A stretch of 38,383 bases of DNA from an uncultured Collinsella sp. (lineage in GTDB: Bacteria; Actinomycetota; Coriobacteriia; Coriobacteriales; Coriobacteriaceae). The notes beneath the pieces are model-generated. The model was not told where the DNA came from, did no database searches, and saw nothing but the letters and a program-made list of their open reading frames with translations. The number at the start of each line of letters is the position of its first letter. The stretch's first letter is position 1. This document shows positions 7,898 through 15,809 of this stretch, piece after piece. A program made the translations under genes and the position numbers. The stretch lies in assembly GCA_900762355.1 (NCBI GenBank), contig CAAFGE010000025.1, forward strand, positions 1 through 38,383, given 5' to 3'.

Positions 7898-7914
7898 TTA
7901 ATAAGTTTGGTACC

Positions 7915-7943
7915 TTGACATTTATTTCTTGCACTCCTAAATT
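7915..7943 (+). promoter_or_regulatory. promoter of the marR-ABC exporter operon
   Basis: A consensus -35 TTGACA (7915-7920) and a -10 TAAATT (7938-7943) are separated by exactly 17 bases. Transcription would start near 7950, about 44 bases before the marR start codon. It is the clearest sigma-70-type promoter in the window. Confidence 0.75.
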
Positions 7944-7977
7944 AGTTAGGCACAAAACAATTGCACTACCTAACTAA
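7942..7977. promoter_or_regulatory. candidate MarR operator overlapping the promoter
   Basis: TTAGTTAGG (7942-7950) and CCTAACTAA (7969-7977) are perfect inverted copies spaced by 18 bases. The left half overlaps the -10 box and the expected transcription start, so a protein bound here would block the promoter. Autorepression by the adjacent MarR-type protein is the natural reading. Confidence 0.65.
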
Positions 7978-7993
7978 AGAAAGGAGCGACACC

Positions 7994-8500
7994 ATGTGCG
8001 ATGACCACATCGGCCTCTGCCCCCACACGCCGGGCGGCGACCCCCATGAACCCGCAGATGCGCCCGCGGCACAGTCCCAATCAGACGCGCTCGCCAAGCA
8101 CATCCTAAACGGGCTGGGCTTCTGCGGCCACTTTCTGCACTTTCACGGCGGCGGCGCCTCGGGAAAGGCCCCCATCGTCTGCTTGCTCGCCAAGCAGCCA
8201 AACGGCGAGATGTCACAGCAGGAACTAGGCCTGCACTTTGATCTTAAGCCCGGTTCGCTTTCCGAGATTCTCTCCAAGATCGAATGCGCCGGCCTTATCG
8301 AGCGCAGCCGCAATCCCAAAGACCGGCGGCAGCTCACCATTCGCCTGACCGAAGCGGGATGGGAAAAGGCCCACGTAGAGCAGGCGGCCCGCATTCGCTT
8401 TAGAGAGCAGGCCTTTAGCGCGCTCACCCACGACGAGCGCGAGGACCTCGCCGAAATGCTCGATAAAATCCGCGTAACCTGGGAGGAACTGGATGATTAA
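7994..8500 (+). CDS. MarR family transcriptional regulator
   Basis: Winged-helix regulator, probably an autorepressor of the exporter operon it heads. Residues about 70-125 hold the DNA-binding region (MSQQELGLHFDLKPGSLSEILSKIE, then the wing with NPKDRRQLTIRLTEAG). The ATG at 7994 has AAGGAG eight bases upstream; a TTG at 7961 is in frame but lies within the operator. The protein is 168 residues. The N-terminal part is unusual: Cys2 and Cys9 precede a Pro/Ala-rich stretch and then CGHFLHFHGGG, a Cys/His cluster that might bind a metal or sense redox state. The stop codon overlaps the start of the ABC gene in ATGATTAA, so translation is coupled. Confidence 0.9.
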   Translation: MCDDHIGLCPHTPGGDPHEPADAPAAQSQSDALAKHILNGLGFCGHFLHFHGGGASGKAPIVCLLAKQPNGEMSQQELGLHFDLKPGSLSEILSKIECAGLIERSRNPKDRRQLTIRLTEAGWEKAHVEQAARIRFREQAFSALTHDEREDLAEMLDKIRVTWEELDD

Positions 8501-10307
8501 AACCCTCATGGGAAGCATCCGCGACTATATGAAAGTCACTGTTGCCACGCCGCTGCTCGTGCTTGGCGAGGTGCTCTGCGAGATGCTGATTCCATTTATC
8601 ACCGCCAACCTGATCGACGCTATCAAAGACGGCGCCACCGTAGCCGAGATGCTTCCCACCGCAGGCTTTTTGGTGCTCATCGCGCTGACGTCGCTTGCTT
8701 TTGGCGCCGCGGCTGGTGTCACCTGCAGCCATGCGAGCTGCGGATTCGCCAAGAACCTGCGTCACGACCTGTTCTACAAGATCCAGACGTTCAGCTTTGC
8801 CAACATCGATGAGTTCTCGAGCTCCTCGCTCGTCACGCGCCTGACCACCGATATCAACAACGTGCAGCAGGCCTTTATGATGATCATCCGTATCGCCGTG
8901 CGCGCGCCGCTGGTATTGATCTTCGCCTTTACCATGGCGTTTATCATGGGCGGCAGCGTCGCCATGGTCTACCTGGTCATCATTCCGCTGCTGGGCTTTG
9001 GACTGTTCTTTATCATCTTTAAGGTGCGCCCCATCTTCTCGCGCGTGTTCCACAAGTACGACGCCCTTAACGAGTCCGTCGAGGAAAACGTCACCGGCAT
9101 GCGCGTGGTCAAGAGCTATGTGCGCGAAGACTATGAGAAGGAGAAGTTCGCGACCGCCGCGCGCGACGTCCAGATGGACTTCACCCGCGCCGAGAAGCTG
9201 CTCGCCTTTAACAACCCCATGATGAACATCTGCGTCAACGGCGCGTTTGTCGTCATCATCTACCTGGGCTCCAAGCTCATCATCACGAGCCAGGGCACGC
9301 TGTTCGACGTGGGCCAGCTCTCCTCGACCTTTACCTATGGTTTCCAGATTCTCATGAGCCTGATGCAGCTGTCGATGATCTTTGTCATGGTGACCATGGC
9401 CGACGAATCGGCACACCGCATTGCCGAGGTGCTGGCCGCCGAGCCCACGATCGCCGATCCTGCCGAGCCCGTGCTCGAGGTTGCCGACGGTTCCATCGAC
9501 TTTGACCACGTGAGCTTTAAGTATTCCAAGCATGCGAAGCGCCAGGCGCTCGACGATATCGACCTGCACATTACGAGCGGCGAGACCATCGGCATCATCG
9601 GCGGCACCGGCTCGGCCAAGTCCACGCTCGTTAACCTCATCGCCCGCCTGTACGACACCACCGAAGGCGCTGTGCGCGTGGGCGGCATGGACGTGCGCGA
9701 CTACGACCTGGACGCGCTGCGTCACCAGGTCGCCATGGTGCTGCAGAAAAACGTGCTGTTTAGCGGCACCATCGCCGAGAACCTGCGTTGGGGCGACCCG
9801 AACGCCACCGACGAGGAAGTCCGCGAGGCAGCGCATCTGGCCTGCGCCGACGAGTTTGTCGACGGTTTCCCCAAGGGCTACGACACCTGGATCGAACAGG
9901 GCGGCTCTAATGTTTCGGGCGGTCAGAAGCAGCGCCTGTGCATTGCACGCGCCCTGTTGCGTCGCCCCAAGATCTTGATCCTGGACGACTCCACCAGCGC
10001 CGTCGACACCAAGACTGACGCCAAGATTCGCGCAGGCCTGGCAAGCTATCTGCCCAACACGACCAAGCTCATCATCGCCCAGCGCATCAGCTCCGTGCAG
10101 GACGCAGACCGCATCATTGTCATGGAGGGCGGCCGCATCGCACAGATCGGCAACCACGAAGAGCTGCTCAAGACGAGCGAGATCTACCGAGAGACCTTTA
10201 CCTCGCAAAACAAGATGTCTGCCGAGGGCGAAGGGGCCATCGAGGCCGACACCGAGGCATCCGCAACGCAAGCTCAGACCCAGGAAGGAGGCGAGGCACA
10301 TGAGTAA
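8493..10307 (+). CDS. ABC exporter half-transporter, degenerate-site subunit
   Basis: One half of a heterodimeric type IV ABC exporter of the BmrCD/LmrCD/TM287-288 kind. Residues 1-310 form the six-helix membrane domain, and about 335-580 the nucleotide-binding domain: Walker A GGTGSAKST (370-378), signature VSGGQ (near 475), Walker B LILDDSTS (about 498-505). The catalytic glutamate is replaced by Asp (DD instead of DE) and the H-loop His by Gln (IIAQRIS, about 530). These are the hallmarks of the non-hydrolysing subunit in such heterodimers. A 25-residue acidic, Gln/Ala-rich tail follows. The start overlaps marR and the stop overlaps the partner gene by eight bases each. Substrate is unknown; drugs, peptides or lipids are exported by relatives. 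Confidence 0.94.
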   Translation: MIKTLMGSIRDYMKVTVATPLLVLGEVLCEMLIPFITANLIDAIKDGATVAEMLPTAGFLVLIALTSLAFGAAAGVTCSHASCGFAKNLRHDLFYKIQTFSFANIDEFSSSSLVTRLTTDINNVQQAFMMIIRIAVRAPLVLIFAFTMAFIMGGSVAMVYLVIIPLLGFGLFFIIFKVRPIFSRVFHKYDALNESVEENVTGMRVVKSYVREDYEKEKFATAARDVQMDFTRAEKLLAFNNPMMNICVNGAFVVIIYLGSKLIITSQGTLFDVGQLSSTFTYGFQILMSLMQLSMIFVMVTMADESAHRIAEVLAAEPTIADPAEPVLEVADGSIDFDHVSFKYSKHAKRQALDDIDLHITSGETIGIIGGTGSAKSTLVNLIARLYDTTEGAVRVGGMDVRDYDLDALRHQVAMVLQKNVLFSGTIAENLRWGDPNATDEEVREAAHLACADEFVDGFPKGYDTWIEQGGSNVSGGQKQRLCIARALLRRPKILILDDSTSAVDTKTDAKIRAGLASYLPNTTKLIIAQRISSVQDADRIIVMEGGRIAQIGNHEELLKTSEIYRETFTSQNKMSAEGEGAIEADTEASATQAQTQEGGEAHE

Positions 10308-12219
10308 GGCAACGACCGCCGAGCGCGCGCTCAACCGTAAGGGCGGCACCATGTCGCGCCTCATCAAGACGCTCTTTGACTTCTATCCCGTGCTTTTGCC
10401 CCTTGTCGTCGCCGGCGTGGTGCTCTGCGCCATCATCAACTCCATCGGCGCGACCTTCCTGCAGAGCGCCCTGCAGATTATTAGCGAATCGTGGCAGTCG
10501 GGCGATTGGGAAGCCGCACAGCCCAAGATTCTGCAGCTCGTGACCACCCTCGCCTGCATCTACGGCGTCGGTGTCCTGTCCTCGCTCTTCTGGAACCGCG
10601 CCATGGCTATCGTCACGCAGGGCTCGCTCGAGAAGCTGCGCGAGATGATGTTCAACCGCATGCAGGACCTGCCGATCCGCTACTTCGACACGCACCAGCG
10701 CGGCGATATCATGAGCCACTACACCAACGACATCGATACGCTGCGCCAGATGATCAGTCAGTCGCTGCCCAACCTGCTCATGACGATCATCATCATCGTC
10801 ACGGTGTTCTTTATCATGCTGTACTACAGCGTGTGGATGTGCCTGGTCATCATCGCCGGCGTCGCCTTTATGACCTTTATGACCAAGCTGCTCGGCTCCA
10901 ATTCCGCGCGTTTCTTCATTGCGCAGCAGACCGAGCTCGGCGTGGTCGAGGGCCATATCGAGGAAGTCATGAACGGTCAGAAGGTCGTCAAGGCGTTCTG
11001 CCACGAGTCTGCCGCCGAGGCCGATTTTGACGAGCGCAACGAAAAGCTCTTCGAGGTCTCGCAAAAGGCCAACATGTACGCCAACATCCTCATGCCCATC
11101 CTTATGAACCTGGGCAACCTGCTCTACGTGCTGGTGGCCCTTGCCGGCGGCATTTTCCTGGCGCTGGGCGTGCCCAACCTGAGCATCTCGGGCATGGCGC
11201 TGTCGATCGCCGTCGTGGTGCCGTTCCTCAACATGACCAAGCAGTTCTGCGGACAGATCGGCCAGATCTCGCAGCAGATCAACGCCGTGGTCATGGGCCT
11301 CGCCGGCGCCGACCGTATCTTTGAGCTCATCGACGAGAAGCCCGAAGCCGACGAAGGCTATGTGACGCTCGTCAACGCGCAGGTCAACCCCGATACCTGG
11401 CAGCTCGAGGAGGCTGACCACCACACCGGCATGTGGGCGTGGAAACATCCGCACCGCGCAACCGGCGAGATCGAGTACGTGCCGCTGCGTGGCGACCTGG
11501 TCATGGACAACGTCGACTTTGGCTACACGCCCGACCACGAAGTGCTGCACGGCGTGTCCGTGTTTGCCAAGCCGGGCCAGAAGATCGCGTTTGTCGGCGC
11601 CACCGGAGCCGGCAAGACGACCATCACCAACCTCATCAACCGCTTCTACGACATCGCCGACGGCAAGATCCGCTACGACGGCATCAACGTCAACAAGATT
11701 CGCAAGGCCGATCTGCGCCGAAGCCTGGGCGTCGTGCTGCAGGACGTGAACCTGTTCACCGGCACCGTGATGGATAACATCCGCTACGGCAACCTGGATG
11801 CGACCGACGAGGAATGCATCGCGGCGGCCAAGCTCGCGGGCGCGGACGACTTTATCACCCGCCTGCCCGACGGCTACGACACGATGCTCACCGGCAACGG
11901 CGCGCAGCTGTCGCAGGGCCAGCGCCAGCTGATTTCGATCGCACGCGCCGCCGTCGCCGATCCGCCGGCAATGATTCTGGACGAGGCAACGTCGAGCATC
12001 GACACCCGCACCGAGGCCATCGTTCAGGCGGGCATGGATAAGCTCATGGAGGGCCGCACGACGTTTGTCATCGCGCACCGCCTGTCCACCGTACGTAACT
12101 CCGATGCGATCATCTGTCTGGACCACGGCCGCATCATCGAGCGCGGCAACCACGACGAGCTGATCGCCAAGCGCGGATATTACTACCAGCTCTACACGGG
12201 TGCGTTTGAGCTGGAGTAG
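10300..12219 (+). CDS. ABC exporter half-transporter, catalytically competent subunit
   Basis: Second half of the heterodimeric exporter. The membrane domain spans about 15-340 and the nucleotide-binding domain about 390-635, with Walker A GATGAGKTT (434-442), Walker B MILDEATS with the catalytic Glu, and the H-loop His in VIAHRLS (near 592). Its signature reads LSQGQ (537-541) instead of LSGGQ; this motif faces the degenerate Walker site of the partner, which fits the asymmetric pair. A roughly 50-residue insert rich in Trp and His precedes the ATPase domain (about 345-400). The ATG at 10300 overlaps the upstream stop in ATGAGTAA and has AGGAAGGAGG before it, so the frame that runs upstream of it is not used. 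The protein is 639 residues. Confidence 0.95.
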   Translation: MSKATTAERALNRKGGTMSRLIKTLFDFYPVLLPLVVAGVVLCAIINSIGATFLQSALQIISESWQSGDWEAAQPKILQLVTTLACIYGVGVLSSLFWNRAMAIVTQGSLEKLREMMFNRMQDLPIRYFDTHQRGDIMSHYTNDIDTLRQMISQSLPNLLMTIIIIVTVFFIMLYYSVWMCLVIIAGVAFMTFMTKLLGSNSARFFIAQQTELGVVEGHIEEVMNGQKVVKAFCHESAAEADFDERNEKLFEVSQKANMYANILMPILMNLGNLLYVLVALAGGIFLALGVPNLSISGMALSIAVVVPFLNMTKQFCGQIGQISQQINAVVMGLAGADRIFELIDEKPEADEGYVTLVNAQVNPDTWQLEEADHHTGMWAWKHPHRATGEIEYVPLRGDLVMDNVDFGYTPDHEVLHGVSVFAKPGQKIAFVGATGAGKTTITNLINRFYDIADGKIRYDGINVNKIRKADLRRSLGVVLQDVNLFTGTVMDNIRYGNLDATDEECIAAAKLAGADDFITRLPDGYDTMLTGNGAQLSQGQRQLISIARAAVADPPAMILDEATSSIDTRTEAIVQAGMDKLMEGRTTFVIAHRLSTVRNSDAIICLDHGRIIERGNHDELIAKRGYYYQLYTGAFELE

Positions 12220-12233
12220 GAACGATTACTGAC

Positions 12234-12340
12234 GGAGGGTTCCCCGGGGCGGCGGGGTAATTCCTCCGTGCTCAAACATTCTCGCTGCGCTGCGAAACTG
12301 CGCGCGGAGGAAATACACCGCCGTCCACGGGGCACCCTCC
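12234..12340. other. long multi-segment hairpin 3' of the ABC exporter
   Basis: Four successive segments pair across a 107-base span: GGAGGGT (12234-12240) with ACCCTCC (12334-12340), CCCCG with CGGGG, CGGCGG with CCGCCG, and ATTCCTCCG with CGGAGGAAAT (12305-12314). Small internal loops separate them. It lies upstream of a canonical terminator and so would be part of the exporter's 3' untranslated region. Comparable long hairpins occur at 20755-20842 and 33609-33739. Confidence 0.6.
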
Positions 12341-12383
12341 TACGCGTGATCAGCCCGTCGTTTAAAACGGAATAAAGGTTAGT

Positions 12384-12416
12384 GAGGCCCTGGCCGTTTG
12401 GCCAGGGCCTCGTTTT
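12384..12416 (+). terminator. intrinsic terminator of the exporter operon
   Basis: GAGGCCCTGGCC (12384-12395) and GGCCAGGGCCTC (12400-12411) form a perfect 12-bp stem with a GTTT loop, followed by GTTTT. The convergent LysR-type gene ends eight bases beyond it, so it may serve both strands. Confidence 0.85.
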
Positions 12417-12423
12417 GTGTGAG

Positions 12424-13302
12424 CTACTTGAGGAGTTGGGCAATGGCGTTGACGAATTTTTGGACTTGGAGGGTGGGCTCGAGCGGGTAGTGCAAATAGA
12501 CCGGCACCTCGCGGCCGCACAAAAACGGTACGCCCACAAAGGCCGGGTGCACGCCCGACCACGCTCCGCAGGTGAGCACCGCGTCGCCCTTTTCCTCCGC
12601 CTCGTTAAAAAGCGCAAAGTCAAAGCTGTCCACGTCGATCACGTCCACGCCGCCGTCGGCCAAAAGATCGATACGCAGGCTGTCCATGGCGTCGTTGCCG
12701 TGACGAAGCACGCGCAGGCGCATACCCTCCAGGTCGGCAACCGTGATGCGCGTCTTGCGCGCGAGTCGGCTTGTGCGCGGCACGTCGATATAAAACGGCA
12801 CGGTAACGATGCGAAGCTTTTGGCAGGCGTCTCCCCAGCGCGGGGTAGAAAAACTCGATTGCACCACATCGACCTCGCGGCCCAAGCTGCGCATGACGGT
12901 CTCGCGCTCATCATAAAGGTCACTCACCGGCACAATCTCAAAGCGCAGTGACGGCTCCAGTTCGTGCACACTCGTCCACATCGACAGTGTCTGGCGCCCC
13001 GGGCACATCATCGACACGCCCAGGCGTACGGCACCGCCATCGCCCGCCGCGCGTCGGGCACGGCGCAGCGCGTCCTCGGACTGCCGCATGATCGAGCGCG
13101 CGTCGTCCACCAGCAGTGCGCCGGCCGGCGTCACTTTGACGCCCGAGTGCGAGCGTTCGAACAGCGTGATGCCGAACTCGGCCTCGAAGCCCGACACCTG
13201 CTTGACGAGCGCCGGAGTCGACACGCGCAATTGTGCCGCCGCACGCGAGAAGCTTCCCAGCTCTGCGGCGGCCGAAATAGCGTCAAGTCGTCGATCGTAC
13301 AC
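12424..13302 (-). CDS. LysR family transcriptional regulator
   Basis: DNA-binding regulator with an N-terminal winged helix-turn-helix (about 1-60, GSFSRAAAQLRVSTPALVKQ) and a C-terminal periplasmic-binding-protein-like effector domain (about 85-290). I chose the GTG at 13302 because CGGGAG lies six bases upstream and the protein then begins exactly as LysR proteins do (YDRRLDAISAAAELGSF); upstream GTG codons at 13323 and 13335 are in frame but lack a site. The length is 292 residues. It is divergent from the SDR-MFS-Gfo/Idh operon, the classical arrangement for a LysR-type activator of a catabolic operon. The effector domain has unusual residues (SMMCPGRQT) whose meaning I cannot judge. Confidence 0.9.
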   Translation of the reverse strand: MYDRRLDAISAAAELGSFSRAAAQLRVSTPALVKQVSGFEAEFGITLFERSHSGVKVTPAGALLVDDARSIMRQSEDALRRARRAAGDGGAVRLGVSMMCPGRQTLSMWTSVHELEPSLRFEIVPVSDLYDERETVMRSLGREVDVVQSSFSTPRWGDACQKLRIVTVPFYIDVPRTSRLARKTRITVADLEGMRLRVLRHGNDAMDSLRIDLLADGGVDVIDVDSFDFALFNEAEEKGDAVLTCGAWSGVHPAFVGVPFLCGREVPVYLHYPLEPTLQVQKFVNAIAQLLK

Positions 13303-13351
13303 GTCAATCTCCCGTTTTCGCACGCGCGGGCCCACAGCGCCGCAGGGGGTC

Positions 13352-13479
13352 GTTTTCGCAGGTCACGCGCTCAATTGAGAATAAACCTCAATGCACAGTG
13401 TAAACCTACGGTTAACGCCATTCTAACAAATATGCAATTCACCTGCGCAAATGCAAAGCATACGATAACCTGCGAAAAC
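13352..13479. promoter_or_regulatory. divergent LysR/SDR control region with repeated ACCTGCG sites
   Basis: The word ACCTGCGnAAA occurs three times: inverted at 13352-13363 (GTTTTCGCAGGT), direct at 13441-13451, and direct at 13468-13479 (ACCTGCGAAAAC). The last is an exact inverted copy of the first. A LysR-type box, ATTGAG-N7-CTCAAT, lies at 13374-13392. A plausible promoter for the SDR operon is TTCACC (13438-13443), 17 bases, TACGAT (13461-13466); the second ACCTGCG copy overlaps its -35 box and the third follows its -10. One set is probably bound by the LysR protein, the other perhaps by a second regulator. Confidence 0.5.
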
Positions 13480-13482
13480 CAC

Positions 13483-13509
13483 GTGGGTCGGTTAATGGGA
13501 GCGACCCAC
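13483..13509 (+). other. leader hairpin before the SDR gene
   Basis: GTGGGTCG (13483-13490) and CGACCCAC (13502-13509) form a perfect 8-bp stem with an 11-base loop. It lies just upstream of the ribosome binding site of the SDR gene (AAGGGAAG), so it would be in the 5' leader of the mRNA. Confidence 0.4.
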
Positions 13510-13535
13510 CGGGAGGCACAAGAAGGGAAGTTCCT

Positions 13536-14417
13536 ATGAGCAATTGGCTTAAGCTCGAGGGCGATGTTTGCGCCGTGACCGGCGCGCTCGGCGGCATGGG
13601 CGTCGAGATTTGCCGCGAGTTCGCCCGCAATGGCGCCAACGTCGTCCTGCTCGACCTGGACGAGGAGAAGGTCAAGGCCGCTGCCGCCGACCTCGCTGCC
13701 GAGTTTGGCATCCACGCCGAGGGCTACAAGATGAACGCCACCGACGAGGCCGAGGTTCAGGCCGCCGTCGACGCCACCATCGCCAACTTCGGCCGCGTCG
13801 ACGTCCTCGTCAACACCGCCGGCATCCTGCGCTTCGCAGCCATGGAGGACCTGCCGCTCTCCGACTGGAACGAGGTCATCAACGTCAACCTCACCGGCTA
13901 CTTCATCACCTCGCAGCGCTTTGGTCGCGAGATGATCAAGGCCGGCCAGGGCCGCCTGGTGCACATCTCCACCGTCGCCAGCCACTCCCCCGAGACGTTC
14001 TCGGGCGTGTACAGCTCCACCAAGGCCGGCGTCAACATGATGTCCAAGATGCTCGCCGCCGAGTGGGGCCCCTACGGCGTGCGCTCCAACTGCGTCGAGC
14101 CCTGCTTCGTTAAGACCCCGATGTCGGCCAACTTCTACGCCGACCCCGAGGTCGAGAAGAGCCGCAGCCGCCTGATCGCCACGCGCCGCATCGGCGAGGT
14201 CAGCGATATCGCCAACGCCGTCATGTTCCTGGCGTCCACGCGCTCGGACTTTACCACCGGCGACGCCATCAAGGTCGACGGCGGCTTCTCCAATATGATG
14301 GGCGACCTCACCGCCAAGCCCGGCGGCCGTCGCGCATACGCCGACAACTACCTTAAGAACAAGGGTGTCGAGCTTTGGTCCGACGAGTCCGGCGTCGCAA
14401 AGCCGACCGATCAGTAA
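13536..14417 (+). CDS. SDR family NAD-dependent oxidoreductase
   Basis: Classical short-chain dehydrogenase/reductase that oxidises or reduces an alcohol or sugar-like substrate. Visible are the TGALGGMG nucleotide-binding loop (15-22), the NTAG motif after strand 4, Ser145 and the catalytic YSSTK with Tyr159 and Lys163. An Asp at the end of strand 2 (VVLLDLDEE) favours NAD over NADP. The C-terminal 40 residues (after DGGFSNMMG) extend beyond the usual family end, giving 293 residues. The ATG follows AAGGGAAG. It is the first gene of an operon with an OFA-type transporter and a Gfo/Idh/MocA dehydrogenase under a divergent LysR regulator; the substrate cannot be read from the sequence. Relatives include gluconate 5-dehydrogenase and 3-oxoacyl-ACP-reductase-like enzymes. 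Confidence 0.9.
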   Translation: MSNWLKLEGDVCAVTGALGGMGVEICREFARNGANVVLLDLDEEKVKAAAADLAAEFGIHAEGYKMNATDEAEVQAAVDATIANFGRVDVLVNTAGILRFAAMEDLPLSDWNEVINVNLTGYFITSQRFGREMIKAGQGRLVHISTVASHSPETFSGVYSSTKAGVNMMSKMLAAEWGPYGVRSNCVEPCFVKTPMSANFYADPEVEKSRSRLIATRRIGEVSDIANAVMFLASTRSDFTTGDAIKVDGGFSNMMGDLTAKPGGRRAYADNYLKNKGVELWSDESGVAKPTDQ

Positions 14418-14483
14418 ACCAGCCCGACTGGGAGGCCCCGCGGACGCGCCCCTCCCTCCCCCATATCGATTAGAAAGAGTCCA

Positions 14484-15740
14484 ATGGCTTCCACCAACTC
14501 CAATAAGGGTCGCGCCGTCGTGCTTTCTGCCGCGTGCGTCACCATGTTCTTCATCAGCTCCATCGCGCTGTACTCCGTCGTGTCCAAGAATCTGCTCGCC
14601 GTCTACCCCGAGTGGTCCAGCGCACTTACCTGGGCTTTCCCGGTCTTCCAGACCATCATGGCCGTGACGGGCATCTTCGCCGGCCGTATCTCCGACAAGA
14701 TCGGCCCCCGCAACGTCGTGATCGCCGCCGCCGCGTGCTACGGCGTGGGCTGGTTCATGTCCGGCACCGTCACCGAGCCGTGGCAGTTCTACCTGTGGTT
14801 CTCGCTCGTCGCCGCCATCGGCAACGGTCTGGGTTACAACCCCGCGCTCACCACCGGCCAAAAGTGGTTCATCGACAAGAAGGGTCTCGCCTCCGGCATC
14901 ACCCTGGCCGCTTCGACCGCCGGCCCCGCCGTGCTGTCCCCGGTGCTCGCCTCGCTGCTCATCCCGAGCCTGGGCATCTTTGGCGCCCTCAAGGCACTCG
15001 GCGTCATCTTCTTTGTGATGATCGCCGCCTCCGCCCTGTTCCTGAAGGCCCCCGAGGCCGGCTGGCTGCCCGAGGGCTTCGAGGCCCCCAAGGGCGGCGC
15101 ACACGCCGGCACCTTCGGTGACCTCACCCCGGGCGAGATGGTCAAGACCCCGCGCTTCTGGGTCCTCATCCTCACCTTCGCCTTTGCCGCCACCGCAGGC
15201 ACCCTGCTCGTGGGCAAGGTTGCCTCCATCGCCGCCGTCCAGCTCTTCGCCGACCCCACGAGCGCCGCTGCCGTCGCCCTCGGCGGCGTGGTGGTCTCCG
15301 TCAACACCTGCGCAAACCTGGTCGGCCGTCTGTCCTTTGGCCAGATCATCGACAAGCTCGGCGCCTACAAGTCGCTGCTCATCAGCCTTGTCGTCACCAT
15401 CGTCGCGCTCGTCATCATGTCGATGAGCTTTACGCAGAGCATGTTCTTTGTGGCGCTCGCCCTGCTCGGCTTTAGCTTTGGCGCCCTGCTCGTCATCTAC
15501 CCGCCGATCACCGGTGGCGCCTTTGGTACCAGCAACATCGGCGTCAACTACGGCATCATGTTCCTGGGCTACGCCGCTTCTACCTGGATCAGCCAGCCCA
15601 TCACCGCCGTGCTGTATCACGCCGAGGCCGGCAGCGCCGCCTACCAGCAGTCCTTCTACGGCGCCATCGTGATTGCCGCCATCGCCGTCGTGCTCACCGT
15701 CTACATGATGGTCTCCGACAGCAAGAAGAAGTCCGCCTAG
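14484..15740 (+). CDS. MFS transporter, OFA (oxalate/formate antiporter-like) family
   Basis: Inner-membrane transporter with 12 predicted helices in 418 residues. The family loop GRISDKIGPRN (about 67-77) joins helices 2 and 3, and the N-terminal region (FFISSIALYSVVSKNLL) and GLGYNPALTTGQKWF are typical of the OFA branch, whose characterised member exchanges oxalate for formate; most others carry small carboxylates. The ATG has AGAAAGAG upstream. It lies 66 bases after the SDR gene and 69 bases before the Gfo/Idh/MocA gene, which points to uptake of the compound those two enzymes oxidise. An organic acid or polyol acid is plausible but unproven. Confidence 0.88.
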   Translation: MASTNSNKGRAVVLSAACVTMFFISSIALYSVVSKNLLAVYPEWSSALTWAFPVFQTIMAVTGIFAGRISDKIGPRNVVIAAAACYGVGWFMSGTVTEPWQFYLWFSLVAAIGNGLGYNPALTTGQKWFIDKKGLASGITLAASTAGPAVLSPVLASLLIPSLGIFGALKALGVIFFVMIAASALFLKAPEAGWLPEGFEAPKGGAHAGTFGDLTPGEMVKTPRFWVLILTFAFAATAGTLLVGKVASIAAVQLFADPTSAAAVALGGVVVSVNTCANLVGRLSFGQIIDKLGAYKSLLISLVVTIVALVIMSMSFTQSMFFVALALLGFSFGALLVIYPPITGGAFGTSNIGVNYGIMFLGYAASTWISQPITAVLYHAEAGSAAYQQSFYGAIVIAAIAVVLTVYMMVSDSKKKSA

Positions 15741-15748
15741 TTGTACCG

Positions 15749-15779
15749 ATGCGACAAAGGGACAGTCCCTTTGTCGCAT
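15749..15779. repeat. TGCGACAAAGGG palindrome, copy 3, inside the operon
   Basis: A perfect 31-base palindrome: ATGCGACAAAGGGAC (15749-15763), one base, and GTCCCTTTGTCGCAT (15765-15779). It starts eight bases after the MFS stop codon and ends 30 bases before the next start codon. It is therefore transcribed within the operon and could act as a stability hairpin or partial terminator between the second and third genes. Confidence 0.8.
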
Positions 15780-15809
15780 TCCACCAGCCACCAGCATTAA
15801 GGAGTCGTA

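Larger units (their letters stand above)
7434..7993. other. 560-bp non-coding interval between the kinase and marR
   Basis: No convincing gene. Short ORFs here lack ribosome binding sites and run through repeat structure. The interval holds a 140-bp terminal-inverted-repeat element (7620-7759), a 12-bp stem (7870-7897) and the promoter/operator of the marR operon (7915-7977), each listed separately. It is lower in GC than the flanking genes. Confidence 0.7.

Noticed and set aside
8424..12153. Two 650-codon frames antisense to the ABC exporter genes
   Set aside because: Mirror frames of strongly supported genes with complete motifs; compositionally biased and without domains.
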